64,000 nt of DNA from an uncultured Clostridia bacterium (GCA_945876745.1 CAMCPL010000002.1:181950-245949), one strand, 5' to 3'. Shown: positions 35,719-44,442, counted from the first letter of the stretch. Numbers and translations are program-made. The notes: generated from the sequence alone by a model not told the origin.

Positions 35719-36828
35719 TTATTTACTTATTGCAATTGAAAAAGTTGTACCCTTGCCGAGCTCACTTTCAACATTAATACTGTTTCCAGTAAGGTCGAGG
35801 ATTTTTTTGGTCAGCGCAAGACCGAGACCGTTTCCTTTTTCGCTGTGCGAGGTATCGCCCTGATAGAATTTTTCAAAAATATGTCGGGTTGTTTCCTCGT
35901 CCATACCGCAGCCCGTGTCGCTTATTTTTACGATAGTCCAATTCTCGTTGTCACTTGCATCAAAGCTTATCGTACCGCCGTTTGGCGTAAATTTTATAGC
36001 GTTTGAAATAAGATTGTTCCACACGAGATTCAGTAGACTGCTGTCGCTGGTAACCGTTATATCGTCTTCAATATTGAAAATGATAGTAATATTCTTGCTT
36101 TCCCAAACCTCTTCAAAATCAAGCACGCATTGCGCAAGCTGTGAAGTCAGATTGTACTCGCTTTTGTTGACCGGAAACTGATTGTTATCAATCTTGTTGA
36201 GCTTCAAAATGTTTGCCACGAGTGATGTCAGCTGTTGAGTGGATTCGATGATTTTATTGAGGTAAATCCGTTTTTCCTCGGTTGTAACACTCGGATTTTG
36301 TATTAGCATTGCATAAGACTGAATAACCGAAAGGGGAGTCTTGAACTCATGAGAAACGTTTGAAATGAAATCGTTGCTCATACTGTCAACCTTACTCAAG
36401 CCCTCAACCATCTTGTTAAAATTTTCAGCTAAAAGAATGAGCTGAATGTTACTGAATTTAATGTTGTCAATATTGATTCTTACCGAATAATCGCCGTTTA
36501 CAACCTTGTCGGTAGCAATTGAGAATTCCCTGATAAGCCCGCTTACAAGCGCCTTGTTGAAGAACGTTTCAAGAAGCGTCAAAAAAACGCTCAAGGCAAG
36601 GGCGGCAACTATTGCAGCAGGAATATTGTTAACAAATATTTGGTGAATAACTCTCGTTTCGTCGGTTGCCGCAAGGAAAATAAGAACTCCCGTAATAGCT
36701 ATCGCAACAATAAACGTCATAAACAAAAACGTAAAAAGAACGTTCTTGAAATAGTATTTTGAGGCGAGCTTTATTTTGTTGTAATCTTCCTTTAACTCTC
36801 GGTTAGTTTTTTTAATTTTGTCCAGCAT
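35719..36828 (-). CDS. Sensor histidine kinase
   Basis: 369 residues: two membrane helices (about 28-52 and 70-92) with only a short external loop, a HAMP-like linker, dimerisation/H box with NDFISNVSHEFKTPLSVIQS (phospho-His), then a HATPase domain with N box LVWNNLISNAIKF, G1 ISDTGCGMDEE and G2 EKGNGLGLALTKKI. The small external loop suggests it senses the membrane or a partner protein. It overlaps the response regulator gene by 17 bases. It sits directly upstream of the EPS operon, so control of that operon is plausible but unproven. Confidence 0.93.
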   Translation of the reverse strand: MLDKIKKTNRELKEDYNKIKLASKYYFKNVLFTFLFMTFIVAIAITGVLIFLAATDETRVIHQIFVNNIPAAIVAALALSVFLTLLETFFNKALVSGLIREFSIATDKVVNGDYSVRINIDNIKFSNIQLILLAENFNKMVEGLSKVDSMSNDFISNVSHEFKTPLSVIQSYAMLIQNPSVTTEEKRIYLNKIIESTQQLTSLVANILKLNKIDNNQFPVNKSEYNLTSQLAQCVLDFEEVWESKNITIIFNIEDDITVTSDSSLLNLVWNNLISNAIKFTPNGGTISFDASDNENWTIVKISDTGCGMDEETTRHIFEKFYQGDTSHSEKGNGLGLALTKKILDLTGNSINVESELGKGTTFSIAISK

Positions 36829-37501
36829 CGTTCTTAATTACCGCCTTGTAGCCCAAGCCGTGTACCGTTACAATTTCAAATTCGTTGCAATTCGAGAACT
36901 TGTCTCTGATTTTTGTCATATAAACGTCGACCGTTCTTGTCCCCGATGTGCTTTCTACGCCCCAAAATTCGTCCATAAGCTGTGTTCGTGAAAAAGTTTT
37001 CTTCGGGAAAGAAAGCATTTTGTAAACGATATTGAATTCTCTTGCGGTGAGGCTTATTTCCTCGCCGTCATACATTACGCTTCTTTCGTCGGCGTTAAGC
37101 ACAAGCTTACCGATTGTGATTTTTTTGTTTGCGGCAATTTTCGCCCTTCTTAAAAGTGCGTTTATTCTTAAAACAAGCTCGTCCAGATTCAGCGGTTTAG
37201 TCATATAATCGTCAACGCCGAGGTTGAAGCTCTGTTGTTTAGCCGGCATATCGTCCCTTGCCGACATAAATAAAATCGGAATATCCGTGTTTTGCGCCCT
37301 GACGTTCTTTGCAAATTCAAAGCCGTTGTCGCCGGGCATCATAATATCCGAAATAATCAAATCGTGAACGTTGTCGTACATAGCGTTGTATGCGTCCGTT
37401 GCATTGAGACAGCCCTCAACCTCAAAGCCGTTTTGTCTTAAATAAGTGCAAACAGCATTGTTGAGGTCTCTGTCGTCCTCTACCACCAAAATTCTAAACA
37501 T
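36812..37501 (-). CDS. OmpR/PhoB-family response regulator
   Basis: 229 residues: receiver domain with the acidic pair VVEDDRDL, phospho-acceptor Asp in LIISDIMMPGDNG, Thr/Ser (LFMSARDD) and Lys (DDYMTKPLNLDEL), then a winged-helix DNA-binding domain (SLTAREFNIVYKMLSFPKKT, GTRTVDVYMTKIRDKF, VHGLGYKAV). Cognate of the overlapping histidine kinase. Target genes unknown; the adjacent EPS operon is the first candidate. Confidence 0.95.
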   Translation of the reverse strand: MFRILVVEDDRDLNNAVCTYLRQNGFEVEGCLNATDAYNAMYDNVHDLIISDIMMPGDNGFEFAKNVRAQNTDIPILFMSARDDMPAKQQSFNLGVDDYMTKPLNLDELVLRINALLRRAKIAANKKITIGKLVLNADERSVMYDGEEISLTAREFNIVYKMLSFPKKTFSRTQLMDEFWGVESTSGTRTVDVYMTKIRDKFSNCNEFEIVTVHGLGYKAVIKNDAGQN

Positions 37502-37530
37502 TTGCCTTACCGTTTCCTTTCTTTTCCTGC

Positions 37531-37824
37531 TTAATTAATGTCATAGTCGATTGCAACCGAGGTTTCAACCACACTGTGCATATATTTTTTAACCACATCG
37601 CAGTGATATTTGTCCTGCTGATATTCTTCGAGCGCCTTTGCGTCATCAAGCGTAACCTGCAAAATAACGTCGTAAGAACGCTGCGAATGTAAAAAGTCAA
37701 CGCCTACCTCAATATCTCTTATAAGCTCAACGTTTCCTTTCATAGACATCAAAACCTCAGCCGCCTTTTGACAGGCTTCGGGAGAGTTGTCTTCTAATTT
37801 GAAGCATACAATGTGTTTAATCAT
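37531..37824 (-). CDS. Dabb-family (stress-responsive A/B barrel) protein
   Basis: 97 residues, single Dabb domain: starts MIKHIVCFKLED, with FLHSQRSYDVILQVTLDD and the terminal HSVVETSVAIDYDI. Such small dimeric alpha+beta barrels occur widely; most have no known role. It lies 29 bases upstream of the response regulator gene on the same strand and may share its transcript. Confidence 0.85.
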   Translation of the reverse strand: MIKHIVCFKLEDNSPEACQKAAEVLMSMKGNVELIRDIEVGVDFLHSQRSYDVILQVTLDDAKALEEYQQDKYHCDVVKKYMHSVVETSVAIDYDIN

Positions 37825-37873
37825 AATCGGTCTCCTTGTATTCCTTTGATAACTGCGTAACAGTAAGCTGTCT

Positions 37874-37905
37874 AAAAAAACAATAGGGCGTCCGAGGACA
37901 CCCTA
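37874..37905 (-). terminator. Intrinsic terminator of rny
   Basis: On the minus strand TAGGGTGTCC and GGACGCCCTA (10 bp with one G-U, 2-base loop) lead into TTGTTTTTTT, starting 6 bases after the rny stop. Confidence 0.88.
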
Positions 37906-37911
37906 ATTTTG

Positions 37912-39471
37912 TTATTTTGCTATGTCCGAGTGTCTGCTTTCACGGATGATGTTTACCTTGATTTGACCGGGGTATTCCATCTCTTCCTCGATTTTTTTGG
38001 CAATTTCGTGAGCAATATACGGCATCTTTTGGTCGGAGATTACCTCCGGCTTAACCATTACTCTGACCTCTCTGCCGGCTTGAATAGCATAAGCCTTTTC
38101 TACGCCGTTAAAGCTTGTTGAAATTTCTTCAAGCTGCTGAAGACGTTTGATGTAGTTTTCGATATTCTCACGTCTTGCACCAGGTCTTGCCGCACTTACT
38201 GCGTCTGCCGCCTGAACAAGACATGCTACGATTGTCTTACATTCAACGTCGCCGTGGTGAGCCTGAATTGCGTGAACTACGGCTTCACTTTCCTTGTACT
38301 TTCTTGCGTACTCAACACCGAGAGCAATGTGGCTGCCTTCCATTTCGTGGTCAAGCGCCTTGCCGATATCGTGCAAAAGACCTGCACGTCTTGCGAGCTT
38401 TTCATCGGCGCCTAATTCAGCCGCCATCAAGCCTGCAATGTATGAAACCTCAAGCGAGTGCTTGAGCACGCTTTGACCGTACGAGGTACGGAATTTCAGC
38501 TTTCCTAACAGCTTAACAAGCTCCGGATGAATAGAACCGCAGTTAGCGGTAATAACAGCCTTTTCACCCTCTGCCTTGATTGTCTGTTCGATTTCTTTCT
38601 TGGACTTTTCGTACATTTCCTCAATTCTTGTAGGATGAATACGACCGTCCTGAATGAGTCTTTCAAGAGTGAGTCTTGCGATTTCTCGCCTTACGGGGTC
38701 AAACGAGCTTACCGTGATAGCCTCCGGCGTATCGTCGATAATAAGCTCAACGCCTGTAATTTTTTCGATTGAGCGAATGTTTCTGCCCTCTCTGCCGATA
38801 ATTCTGCCCTTTGTTTCGTCCGAGGGGAGAGCTACAACCGTTACGGTTGTTTCGGCTGTGTGATCTGCGGCACAACGCTGAATTGCCGTGCCGATGATTT
38901 CTCTTGCAAGAACATCGCTTTGGTCCTTAATCATTTGCTCGTGTTCGAGGATACGCTTGCTCTTTTCTACGTCAAGCTCGGATTCGAGCGAGCTCATAAG
39001 CTGAGCCTTTGCGTCCTCTTGGGATAAGCCCGATATTCTTTCGAGCATATCAAACTGACTTTTCTTGATGCCATCGATTTCAAGTAATTTTTCGTCTGCT
39101 TTTTTGAGCTTTTCGCTCAGTGATTCATTCTTTTGTTCGAGAGTATCGGCTCTCTTGTCGAGATATTCCTCACGCTGAATGAGTCGTTTTTCCTGCTTTT
39201 GAACCTCGTTTCTGCGTTCACGGATTTCCTTGTCCGCGTCGGAACGAAGCTTGTGAATTTCGTCCTTTGCCTCCATAAGCTGAGCCTTTTTAGTGCTTTC
39301 AGCCTCTGTGAGAGCATTATTCAAAATTTTAGTTGCCTGCTCGGTAGCGTCGCCGATTTTCTGTGCGTCGTCCTTGCCACGCTTCAAAAAGCCTAATGTA
39401 AAGCCTAAAACGCCGAATATTACTGCGCAAACAACTGCTATAATAACAGCTACAACAATACTTACTGACAT
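37912..39471 (-). CDS. rny: Ribonuclease Y
   Basis: 519-residue membrane-anchored endoribonuclease that starts bulk mRNA decay. N-terminal helix (about 5-27), a long coiled coil (about 30-190), a KH domain ([20 protein letters not shown]) and an HD domain ([24 protein letters not shown]). Length matches the family (about 515-520). Begins [10 protein letters not shown] after AGGAGGTGC. Confidence 0.96.
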   Translation of the reverse strand: MSVSIVVAVIIAVVCAVIFGVLGFTLGFLKRGKDDAQKIGDATEQATKILNNALTEAESTKKAQLMEAKDEIHKLRSDADKEIRERRNEVQKQEKRLIQREEYLDKRADTLEQKNESLSEKLKKADEKLLEIDGIKKSQFDMLERISGLSQEDAKAQLMSSLESELDVEKSKRILEHEQMIKDQSDVLAREIIGTAIQRCAADHTAETTVTVVALPSDETKGRIIGREGRNIRSIEKITGVELIIDDTPEAITVSSFDPVRREIARLTLERLIQDGRIHPTRIEEMYEKSKKEIEQTIKAEGEKAVITANCGSIHPELVKLLGKLKFRTSYGQSVLKHSLEVSYIAGLMAAELGADEKLARRAGLLHDIGKALDHEMEGSHIALGVEYARKYKESEAVVHAIQAHHGDVECKTIVACLVQAADAVSAARPGARRENIENYIKRLQQLEEISTSFNGVEKAYAIQAGREVRVMVKPEVISDQKMPYIAHEIAKKIEEEMEYPGQIKVNIIRESRHSDIAK

Positions 39472-39610
39472 ATCAATAGCACCTCCTTCTGTTTAGATTT
39501 TAGTTACATAATTTCGTATAACTTGATTAATTTCATCAGAAAAGGTACAGTTCTATGTAATCCACAGGTATCCTGCGCTTTCACAGTATCGAGCGTAAAA
39601 TACCAAAACT

Positions 39611-39639
39611 ATAATACACCTATATGTTGTACTTGTCAA
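39611..39639 (-). promoter_or_regulatory. rny promoter
   Basis: On the minus strand TTGACA (39639-39634), 17-base spacer, TATTAT (39616-39611), in the 490-base gap between rny and thrS. The remaining rny leader (39472-39610) shows nothing else I recognise. Confidence 0.7.
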
Positions 39640-39688
39640 GAAATTATTGTCATATAAATTGTATATAGTAAGAATAACGAATAAGGTC

Positions 39689-39717
39689 TTGACAAAAAAT
39701 AATAAAAGTGATATCAT
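39689..39717 (+). promoter_or_regulatory. thrS promoter
   Basis: TTGACA (39689-39694), 17-base spacer, TATCAT (39712-39717), directly before the T-box leader and divergent from the rny promoter. Confidence 0.7.
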
Positions 39718-39732
39718 AATCAAATGTAAAAA

Positions 39733-39947
39733 CCGTGACGGGGACATGACCGTAATTACGAGGTTAAAGAGAGCATTCGGCAGGTGTGAGAATGTACCGA
39801 GGATTTATGAGTTACCACCCCTGAGTGCCTTTAATACAGGTCGGTCGGCTTCCGTTATGAGCCTTATGAGTGGCAATTTTTTTGCAATTCAGGTGGAACC
39901 GTGGATATTTTATTCACCCTGTTTTTTCAGGGTGATTTTTGTTTTTT
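39733..39947 (+). ncRNA. T-box leader (threonine tRNA-sensing) of thrS
   Basis: The conserved T-box sequence AGGTGGAACCGTGG is at 39891-39904. It is followed by an intrinsic terminator TCACCCTG (39914-39921) / CAGGGTGA (39928-39935) with a T run to 39947. Stem I is recognisable from GTGAGAATGTACCGAGGA (about 39785-39802) and a purine-rich AGAGAG region. A candidate specifier ACC (Thr) lies at 39814-39816 in GAGTTACCACCCCTGAGTGC. Uncharged tRNA-Thr should stabilise the antiterminator and allow thrS transcription. Confidence 0.92.
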
Positions 39948-39961
39948 AGGAGGTATTTAAT

Positions 39962-41899
39962 ATGAAGATTACATTAAAAGACGGATCGGTTTTGGAGTAT
40001 AATGAGGCTAAAACCGCGGCGGATATTACAAAGGATATCTCGATGGGTCTGTTTCGCAACGCAACCTGTTGCAAAATCGACGGCGAGATTAAGGATTTGA
40101 GAACCGTTGTTGACGGCGATTGCAGTCTTGAAATTCTCACCTTTGACGATAAGGACGGTCAAAAGGCATTTAACCATACTGCGTCCCATATTATGGCTCA
40201 GGCGGTTAAGCGCCTTTATCCGGATGCTAAGCTTACCATCGGTCCTGCTATCGACAACGGCTTTTACTACGACTTTGATGTTGAGAATTCTTTTTCACCT
40301 GACGATTTGGTGAAAATAGAAGCTGAAATGAAGAAGATTGTTAAGGAAAATCCGGAAATTAAGCGCTTTGAGCTTCCTGTTGAAGAGGCTGTTGCGCTTA
40401 TGGAAAGCAAAAATGAGCCGTATAAGGTTGAGCTTATCAATGAGCACGCCGCAAAGGGCGAGCCTATCAGCTTTTATGAGCAGGGTGAATTTGTTGAGCT
40501 TTGCGCAGGACCTCATCTTATGGATATGAAGAATGTAAAGGCGTTTAAGCTTACACAGTGCACGGGCGCATATTGGAGAGGCGACGAGAAAAACAAGATG
40601 CTTTGCCGTGTATACGGTACTGCTTTTCCTAAGGCTTCCATGCTTGAGGATTATCTCAACGCTCTTGAAGAGGCAAAAAAGCGTGACCACAATAAGCTCG
40701 GCAGAGAGCTTGAAATATTCACAACCGTCGACTATATAGGTCAGGGCTTGCCGATTCTTCTTCCAAAGGGAACAAAGATTATCCAAACTCTTCAGCGTTG
40801 GGTAGAGGACGAGGAAGAAAAGAGAGGCTGGTTGCTCACGAAGACTCCGCTTATGGCAAAGTCCGATTTGTACAAGATTTCGGGACATTGGGATCACTAT
40901 CAAGACGGTATGTTTATTATGGGCGACCCCGAAAAAGATAAGGAGGTCTTCGCACTTCGTCCTATGACCTGTCCGTTCCAGTATCAGGCTTATCTTAATA
41001 AGCAGCGTTCATACAGAGATTTGCCGCTTCGCTATGATGAAACCTCAACTCTTTTCCGTAATGAGGCGTCGGGTGAAATGCACGGTCTTATCCGTGTTCG
41101 TCAGTTCACAATTTCCGAGGGACATCTTATGTGCCGTCCCGACCAGCTTGAGGACGAGTTCAAGAGCTGTCTTGAGCTTACAAATTATATGATGGAAACC
41201 CTTGGACTTAAAGAGGATTTGACCTACCGCTTCTCACAATGGGATCCCGATGACCGTGAAAAGTATATCGGAACAAAGGAGCAATGGGACGAGGCTCAGG
41301 GCGTAATGAAGAATATTCTTGACGACCTCGGAATTGATTATGAAATCGGTATCGGCGAAGCTGCCTTCTACGGACCGAAGCTCGATATCCAGATTAAAAA
41401 CGTATTCGGCAAGGAAGACACGCTCGTTACTATTCAAATCGACCAGATGCTTGCCGAGAAGTTCGGTATGGAATATGTTGACTCCGACGGACAGAAAAAG
41501 AATCCGTATATTATCCACAGAACTTCAATCGGATGCTACGAAAGAACACTTGCGTTACTTATCGAAAAGTATGCCGGTGCATTTCCGACTTGGCTTGCTC
41601 CCGTTCAGGTTAAGTTCCTGCCTGTTGCAGACAGACATCAGGATTACTGCCGTGAGCTTATGTCGAAGCTTCAGGCTGTCGGCGTTCGTTGCGAGCTTGA
41701 CGACAGAAGTGAAAAAATCGGTTTCAAAATCAGAAGTGCACAGCTTGAAAAGATTCCGTATATGATTTTAGTCGGCGATAAGGATATCGAAGCAGGCACA
41801 ATTTCAGTTCGTTCCCGTAAAAACGGCGATGAGGGTGCAACAACTCTTGATGAATTTATCTCAAGAATTACTGTTGAAATCGCGTCAAAAGCAAGATAA
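39962..41899 (+). CDS. thrS: Threonine-tRNA ligase
   Basis: 645 residues with the full bacterial layout: TGS domain (1-62), editing domain with HTASHIMAQAVKRLYP and the later ELCAGPHL, class II catalytic core with RPMTCPFQYQAYL (zinc Cys), LPLRYDETSTLFRNEASGEM, RVRQFTISEGHLMCRPDQLE and HRTSIGCYERTLALLIEKY, and an anticodon domain (WLAPVQVKFLPVADRHQDYC). Last-domain motif KIPYMILVGDKDIEAGTISV. AGGAGG precedes the ATG, 14 bases after the T-box terminator. Confidence 0.97.
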   Translation: MKITLKDGSVLEYNEAKTAADITKDISMGLFRNATCCKIDGEIKDLRTVVDGDCSLEILTFDDKDGQKAFNHTASHIMAQAVKRLYPDAKLTIGPAIDNGFYYDFDVENSFSPDDLVKIEAEMKKIVKENPEIKRFELPVEEAVALMESKNEPYKVELINEHAAKGEPISFYEQGEFVELCAGPHLMDMKNVKAFKLTQCTGAYWRGDEKNKMLCRVYGTAFPKASMLEDYLNALEEAKKRDHNKLGRELEIFTTVDYIGQGLPILLPKGTKIIQTLQRWVEDEEEKRGWLLTKTPLMAKSDLYKISGHWDHYQDGMFIMGDPEKDKEVFALRPMTCPFQYQAYLNKQRSYRDLPLRYDETSTLFRNEASGEMHGLIRVRQFTISEGHLMCRPDQLEDEFKSCLELTNYMMETLGLKEDLTYRFSQWDPDDREKYIGTKEQWDEAQGVMKNILDDLGIDYEIGIGEAAFYGPKLDIQIKNVFGKEDTLVTIQIDQMLAEKFGMEYVDSDGQKKNPYIIHRTSIGCYERTLALLIEKYAGAFPTWLAPVQVKFLPVADRHQDYCRELMSKLQAVGVRCELDDRSEKIGFKIRSAQLEKIPYMILVGDKDIEAGTISVRSRKNGDEGATTLDEFISRITVEIASKAR

Positions 41900-41914
41900 T
41901 TTCCAATAGGCAAT

Positions 41915-41956
41915 AAACAAACCCTGTAAAGCTTAATTGCTTTACAGGGTTTGTTT
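41915..41956. terminator. Perfect 18-bp hairpin after thrS (copy A)
   Basis: AAACAAACCCTGTAAAGC (41915-41932), loop TTAATT, perfect complementary arm to 41956. It lies 15 bases after the thrS stop and probably ends that transcript, although no long T run follows. A near-identical copy lies at 42508-42549. Confidence 0.65.
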
Positions 41957-42088
41957 CAGCGTGTCGAAAAAGACAAATAATAAATTTCGACACGCTGGTA
42001 GGCTGTTGAGAAATGGGCTGAATTTCGTTTTCTTGCGAGGGAAGATGTACATCGGTACCTCGACCGAACAAAAAACGAAAAACACAAT

Positions 42089-42365
42089 AGGCAATAAACA
42101 GCAACTCAAATTCGGTTAAAAACAAGCCAATTTGCTCTTACTCTGCGTTGAAAATGCTCTGAATACAAAAAAGTATTCCTGTGCTTTTCGCCTTGATTAA
42201 GAACAAATTGGCTTGTTTTTAACTCTTCGACCGAAAAATGCTTGTAGTAAAGATGAATTTTGGATTTTGAGACGGAAGTTCTACTCGCGTAGGACAACGG
42301 CGAAAAGTTCAAAAGTCGCTTTAATACAAGCATTTTTGGCGGATTTGAGTTGCTGTTTATTGCCT
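42089..42365. repeat. 277-bp nested palindromic element (three-way-junction architecture), copy 2
   Basis: Outer perfect 23-bp inverted repeat 42089-42111 / 42343-42365 (begins AGGCAATAAACAGCAACTC). Arm 1 spans 42115-42223 (109 nt): its 26-nt base matches 25/26 and it is capped by GAATAC-AAAAAA-GTATTC (42161-42178). Arm 2 spans about 42231-42342 (112 nt): base around AAAAATGCTTGTA/TACAAGCATTTTT, apex CTAC-TCGC-GTAG. A linker containing TCTTCGA joins them. The plan is the same as the element at 10658-10936, with arms within a few bases in length. Confidence 0.8.
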
Positions 42366-42507
42366 CAGGCTTGGATTCGATGTCCAAGCCATTTTTCCAA
42401 TCTTTCCGTCAGCACATAAGTGCTGCCACATCCTTTTACACAAAGGAGGCAGAAATCGGTTATGTTTTTATAATATGTGTGGTTCAGCCCATTTTATCGG
42501 CAGTCTA

Positions 42508-42549
42508 AAACAAATCCTGTAAAGTTTAATTACTTTACAGGATTTGTTT
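42508..42549. terminator. Perfect 18-bp hairpin after larC (copy A')
   Basis: AAACAAATCCTGTAAAGT (42508-42525), loop, perfect complementary arm to 42549; on the minus strand it starts 14 bases after the larC stop. Compared with 41915-41956 both base changes in the left arm (C to T) are matched by G to A in the right arm, so pairing is kept. Confidence 0.65.
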
Positions 42550-42563
42550 GTTGTCAAGTATAT

Positions 42564-43688
42564 TTACTTTACAAGTTCTTTTGCTTCAAAAATAGAAATA
42601 TCTCGCTCATCTGCTATTTTTGCAAGCTCGTCAAATTCGGGCTTTTCTTTTTTTACACCGTAGCCCTCGCTTCTTTTAATCTTAACTGTGTTTTTTTCCG
42701 TGACTTCTCTCGTCAGTACGCTTCGCATACATTCAATCCGGCGTATTCCGAGAGTTGTTGTGTGCTTGAAAATCTGCCTGATGAAAAAATCCATTTTGTT
42801 GGGGTGGGTGATAACCGTCAGTTCAAAGGCAGGTCTGCTCTTTTTCATAACAATCGGTGTGATGTATACGTCAAGTGCTCCGAGGGATAACAGCTTGTTT
42901 ATAGCATATCCCATTTCCTCGCCCGTCATATCATCAATCTGGCATTTCAGCTCAACAACGGCTTCCTCGTTTTCGTCGCTTGCAAATACTCTGACACAGT
43001 TCGGCTTTTCAAAATCCTTACTGCCCATTCCGTAGCCTATTTTGTCATATACTTGCGGTCGCTCGGTTGTTATTTCCTTTGCGAAATACTTAATAAGCCC
43101 TGCACCTGTCGGGGTTGTCAGTTCTCCCTTTACGTCACCGGCGTAATTTTGTATCCCCGCCAAAAGTAAAGCTGTTGCAGGCGCCGGAACAGGAAGTATT
43201 CCGTGTGCCGTTTTTACCTCGCCGTAGCCTGTCGCAATAGGGGAGCAGGTTATTATTTCGGCATTGATACGGCTTACAATATAGCAAAATGCCGTTATAT
43301 CCATTATTGCATCCTTCATTCCGACCTCGTGAAGATGAATGTCCGCAACTTCAACACCGTGCACCTTGCTCTCCGCATTTGCAATGATTTTGTAGACTTC
43401 CTTTGCGTTTTGCTTAACGCTTTCGTCAAGCGCAAAGCCGTCAATTGTGTCAAAAATTTCGTTTATCGACGAATGATGATGTCCGTGTTCTTTGATATCA
43501 ACATTGAATTTTGTTCCCGTAATACCGCGTTTTCCGCTTTTATTGCAGGAAACGGTAACACCACTCATAAGTGTATTAAGCTTATTTATTATTTCGTTTT
43601 GCTCGTTTTTGTTTAGTGCGTCAAGCAATGCGCCGCACAGCATATCACCCGAAACACCCATATTACATTCTATATAAATCTTTTTCAT
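42564..43688 (-). CDS. larC: Nickel-pincer cofactor synthesis protein LarC
   Basis: 374 residues. LarC is the CTP-dependent nickel cyclometallase that inserts Ni into the pincer nucleotide made by LarB and LarE, giving the cofactor of lactate racemase and related LarA enzymes. Starts MKKIYIECNMGVSGDMLCGA, with HHHSSINEIFD, ADIHLHEVGMKDAIMDI, TPTGAGLIKYFA and CQIDDMTGEEMGYAINKL. In Lactobacillus plantarum LarC needs a programmed frameshift; here it is one continuous frame. Follows larB by 13 bases. No larA or larE is in the window. Confidence 0.92.
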   Translation of the reverse strand: MKKIYIECNMGVSGDMLCGALLDALNKNEQNEIINKLNTLMSGVTVSCNKSGKRGITGTKFNVDIKEHGHHHSSINEIFDTIDGFALDESVKQNAKEVYKIIANAESKVHGVEVADIHLHEVGMKDAIMDITAFCYIVSRINAEIITCSPIATGYGEVKTAHGILPVPAPATALLLAGIQNYAGDVKGELTTPTGAGLIKYFAKEITTERPQVYDKIGYGMGSKDFEKPNCVRVFASDENEEAVVELKCQIDDMTGEEMGYAINKLLSLGALDVYITPIVMKKSRPAFELTVITHPNKMDFFIRQIFKHTTTLGIRRIECMRSVLTREVTEKNTVKIKRSEGYGVKKEKPEFDELAKIADERDISIFEAKELVK

Positions 43689-43701
43689 ATCTTATTATCG
43701 C

Positions 43702-44442
43702 CTATTTGTTGCATATCATATTTGCTATGTAGCCTGCGCCGAAGCCGTTGTCGATGTTTACAACACAAACGTTGCTTGAGCAGGAATTGAGCATTGACAT
43801 TAATGCCGCTGCACCTCCAACGCCTGTTCCGTATCCGACAGATGTTGCAACGCCGATAACCGGACAGCTTGCAAGTCCTCCTATAACGCTTGCAAGCGCA
43901 CCCTCCATTCCTGCAATTGCAATTATTACAGATGCGTTTGCAATTTCGTCTGCATGCTCAAGTATTCTGTGAATACCTGCAACTCCGACGTCGCATAGCA
44001 GCTTTGCTTTGCAACCGAAAGCTTTTAGCGTCATCATAGCTTCGTTAGCACAGTATAGGTCGCTCGTCCCCGCACAGCACACCAAAACCTCGCTCTTGCT
44101 TTTGGGAGCCGGTATTTCTCCCGCGATTGCCGCGCCGGAAATTTCGTCGTATTCGATTTGAATTTCCCTGCTGACAAGCTCTGATTTTTCCTTACTCATT
44201 CTTGTAATAAGCACGGTTTTTTCGCCGCCGTCAAGAAGTGATTTTGCGATTTGAGTAATTTGATCGGCTGTTTTTCCCTCGCCGAAAATAACCTCGGCAA
44301 CGCCGTGTCTTATAGAACGGGAGCAGTCTAATTTTGCAAAGCCCAAATCCCTGTATGTCATTTTTTCGACCGCTTCATCGGGCGTCAGCCTTCCGCTTTT
44401 TACTTCGTTCATAATGCGAAGCAGTTCATTTTTTCTGTACAT
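43702..44442 (-). CDS. larB: Nickel-pincer cofactor synthesis protein LarB (NaAD carboxylase)
   Basis: 246 residues. LarB carboxylates and hydrolyses nicotinic acid adenine dinucleotide to start pincer cofactor synthesis; its core resembles PurE. Seen: RDLGFAKLDCSRSIRHGVAE, VLVCCAGTSDLYCANEA, CDVGVAGIHRIL, AIAGMEGALASVIGGLASCP and VATSVGYGTGVGGAAAL. AGGAA precedes the ATG. With larC it makes a two-gene operon; LarE and the client racemase must be encoded elsewhere. Confidence 0.93.
   Translation of the reverse strand: MYRKNELLRIMNEVKSGRLTPDEAVEKMTYRDLGFAKLDCSRSIRHGVAEVIFGEGKTADQITQIAKSLLDGGEKTVLITRMSKEKSELVSREIQIEYDEISGAAIAGEIPAPKSKSEVLVCCAGTSDLYCANEAMMTLKAFGCKAKLLCDVGVAGIHRILEHADEIANASVIIAIAGMEGALASVIGGLASCPVIGVATSVGYGTGVGGAAALMSMLNSCSSNVCVVNIDNGFGAGYIANMICNK

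Larger units (their letters stand above)
41915..42549. repeat. 635-bp field of nested inverted repeats between thrS and larC
   Basis: Nearly the whole 664-base gap is palindromic. From outside in: matching hairpins at each end (41915-41956 and 42508-42549); a 12-bp inverted repeat AAATGGGCTGAA (42011-42022) / TTCAGCCCATTT (42483-42494); the 277-bp element at 42089-42365. Extra hairpins: CAGCGTGTCGAAA (41957-41969)/41985-41997; TTTCGTTTT (42023-42031)/AAAACGAAA (42072-42080) enclosing CGAGG/CCTCG; GGCTTGGA (42368-42375)/TCCAAGCC (42383-42390); CAGCAC/GTGCTG near 42412. A 16-bp direct repeat CAATAGGCAATAAACA is at 41904-41919 and 42085-42100. No protein gene is supported here. Confidence 0.8.

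Noticed and set aside
41957..42507. Possible CRISPR array in the thrS-larC gap
   Set aside because: Repeats are inverted, of different sequence and irregular in spacing; there are no regular spacers or cas genes.
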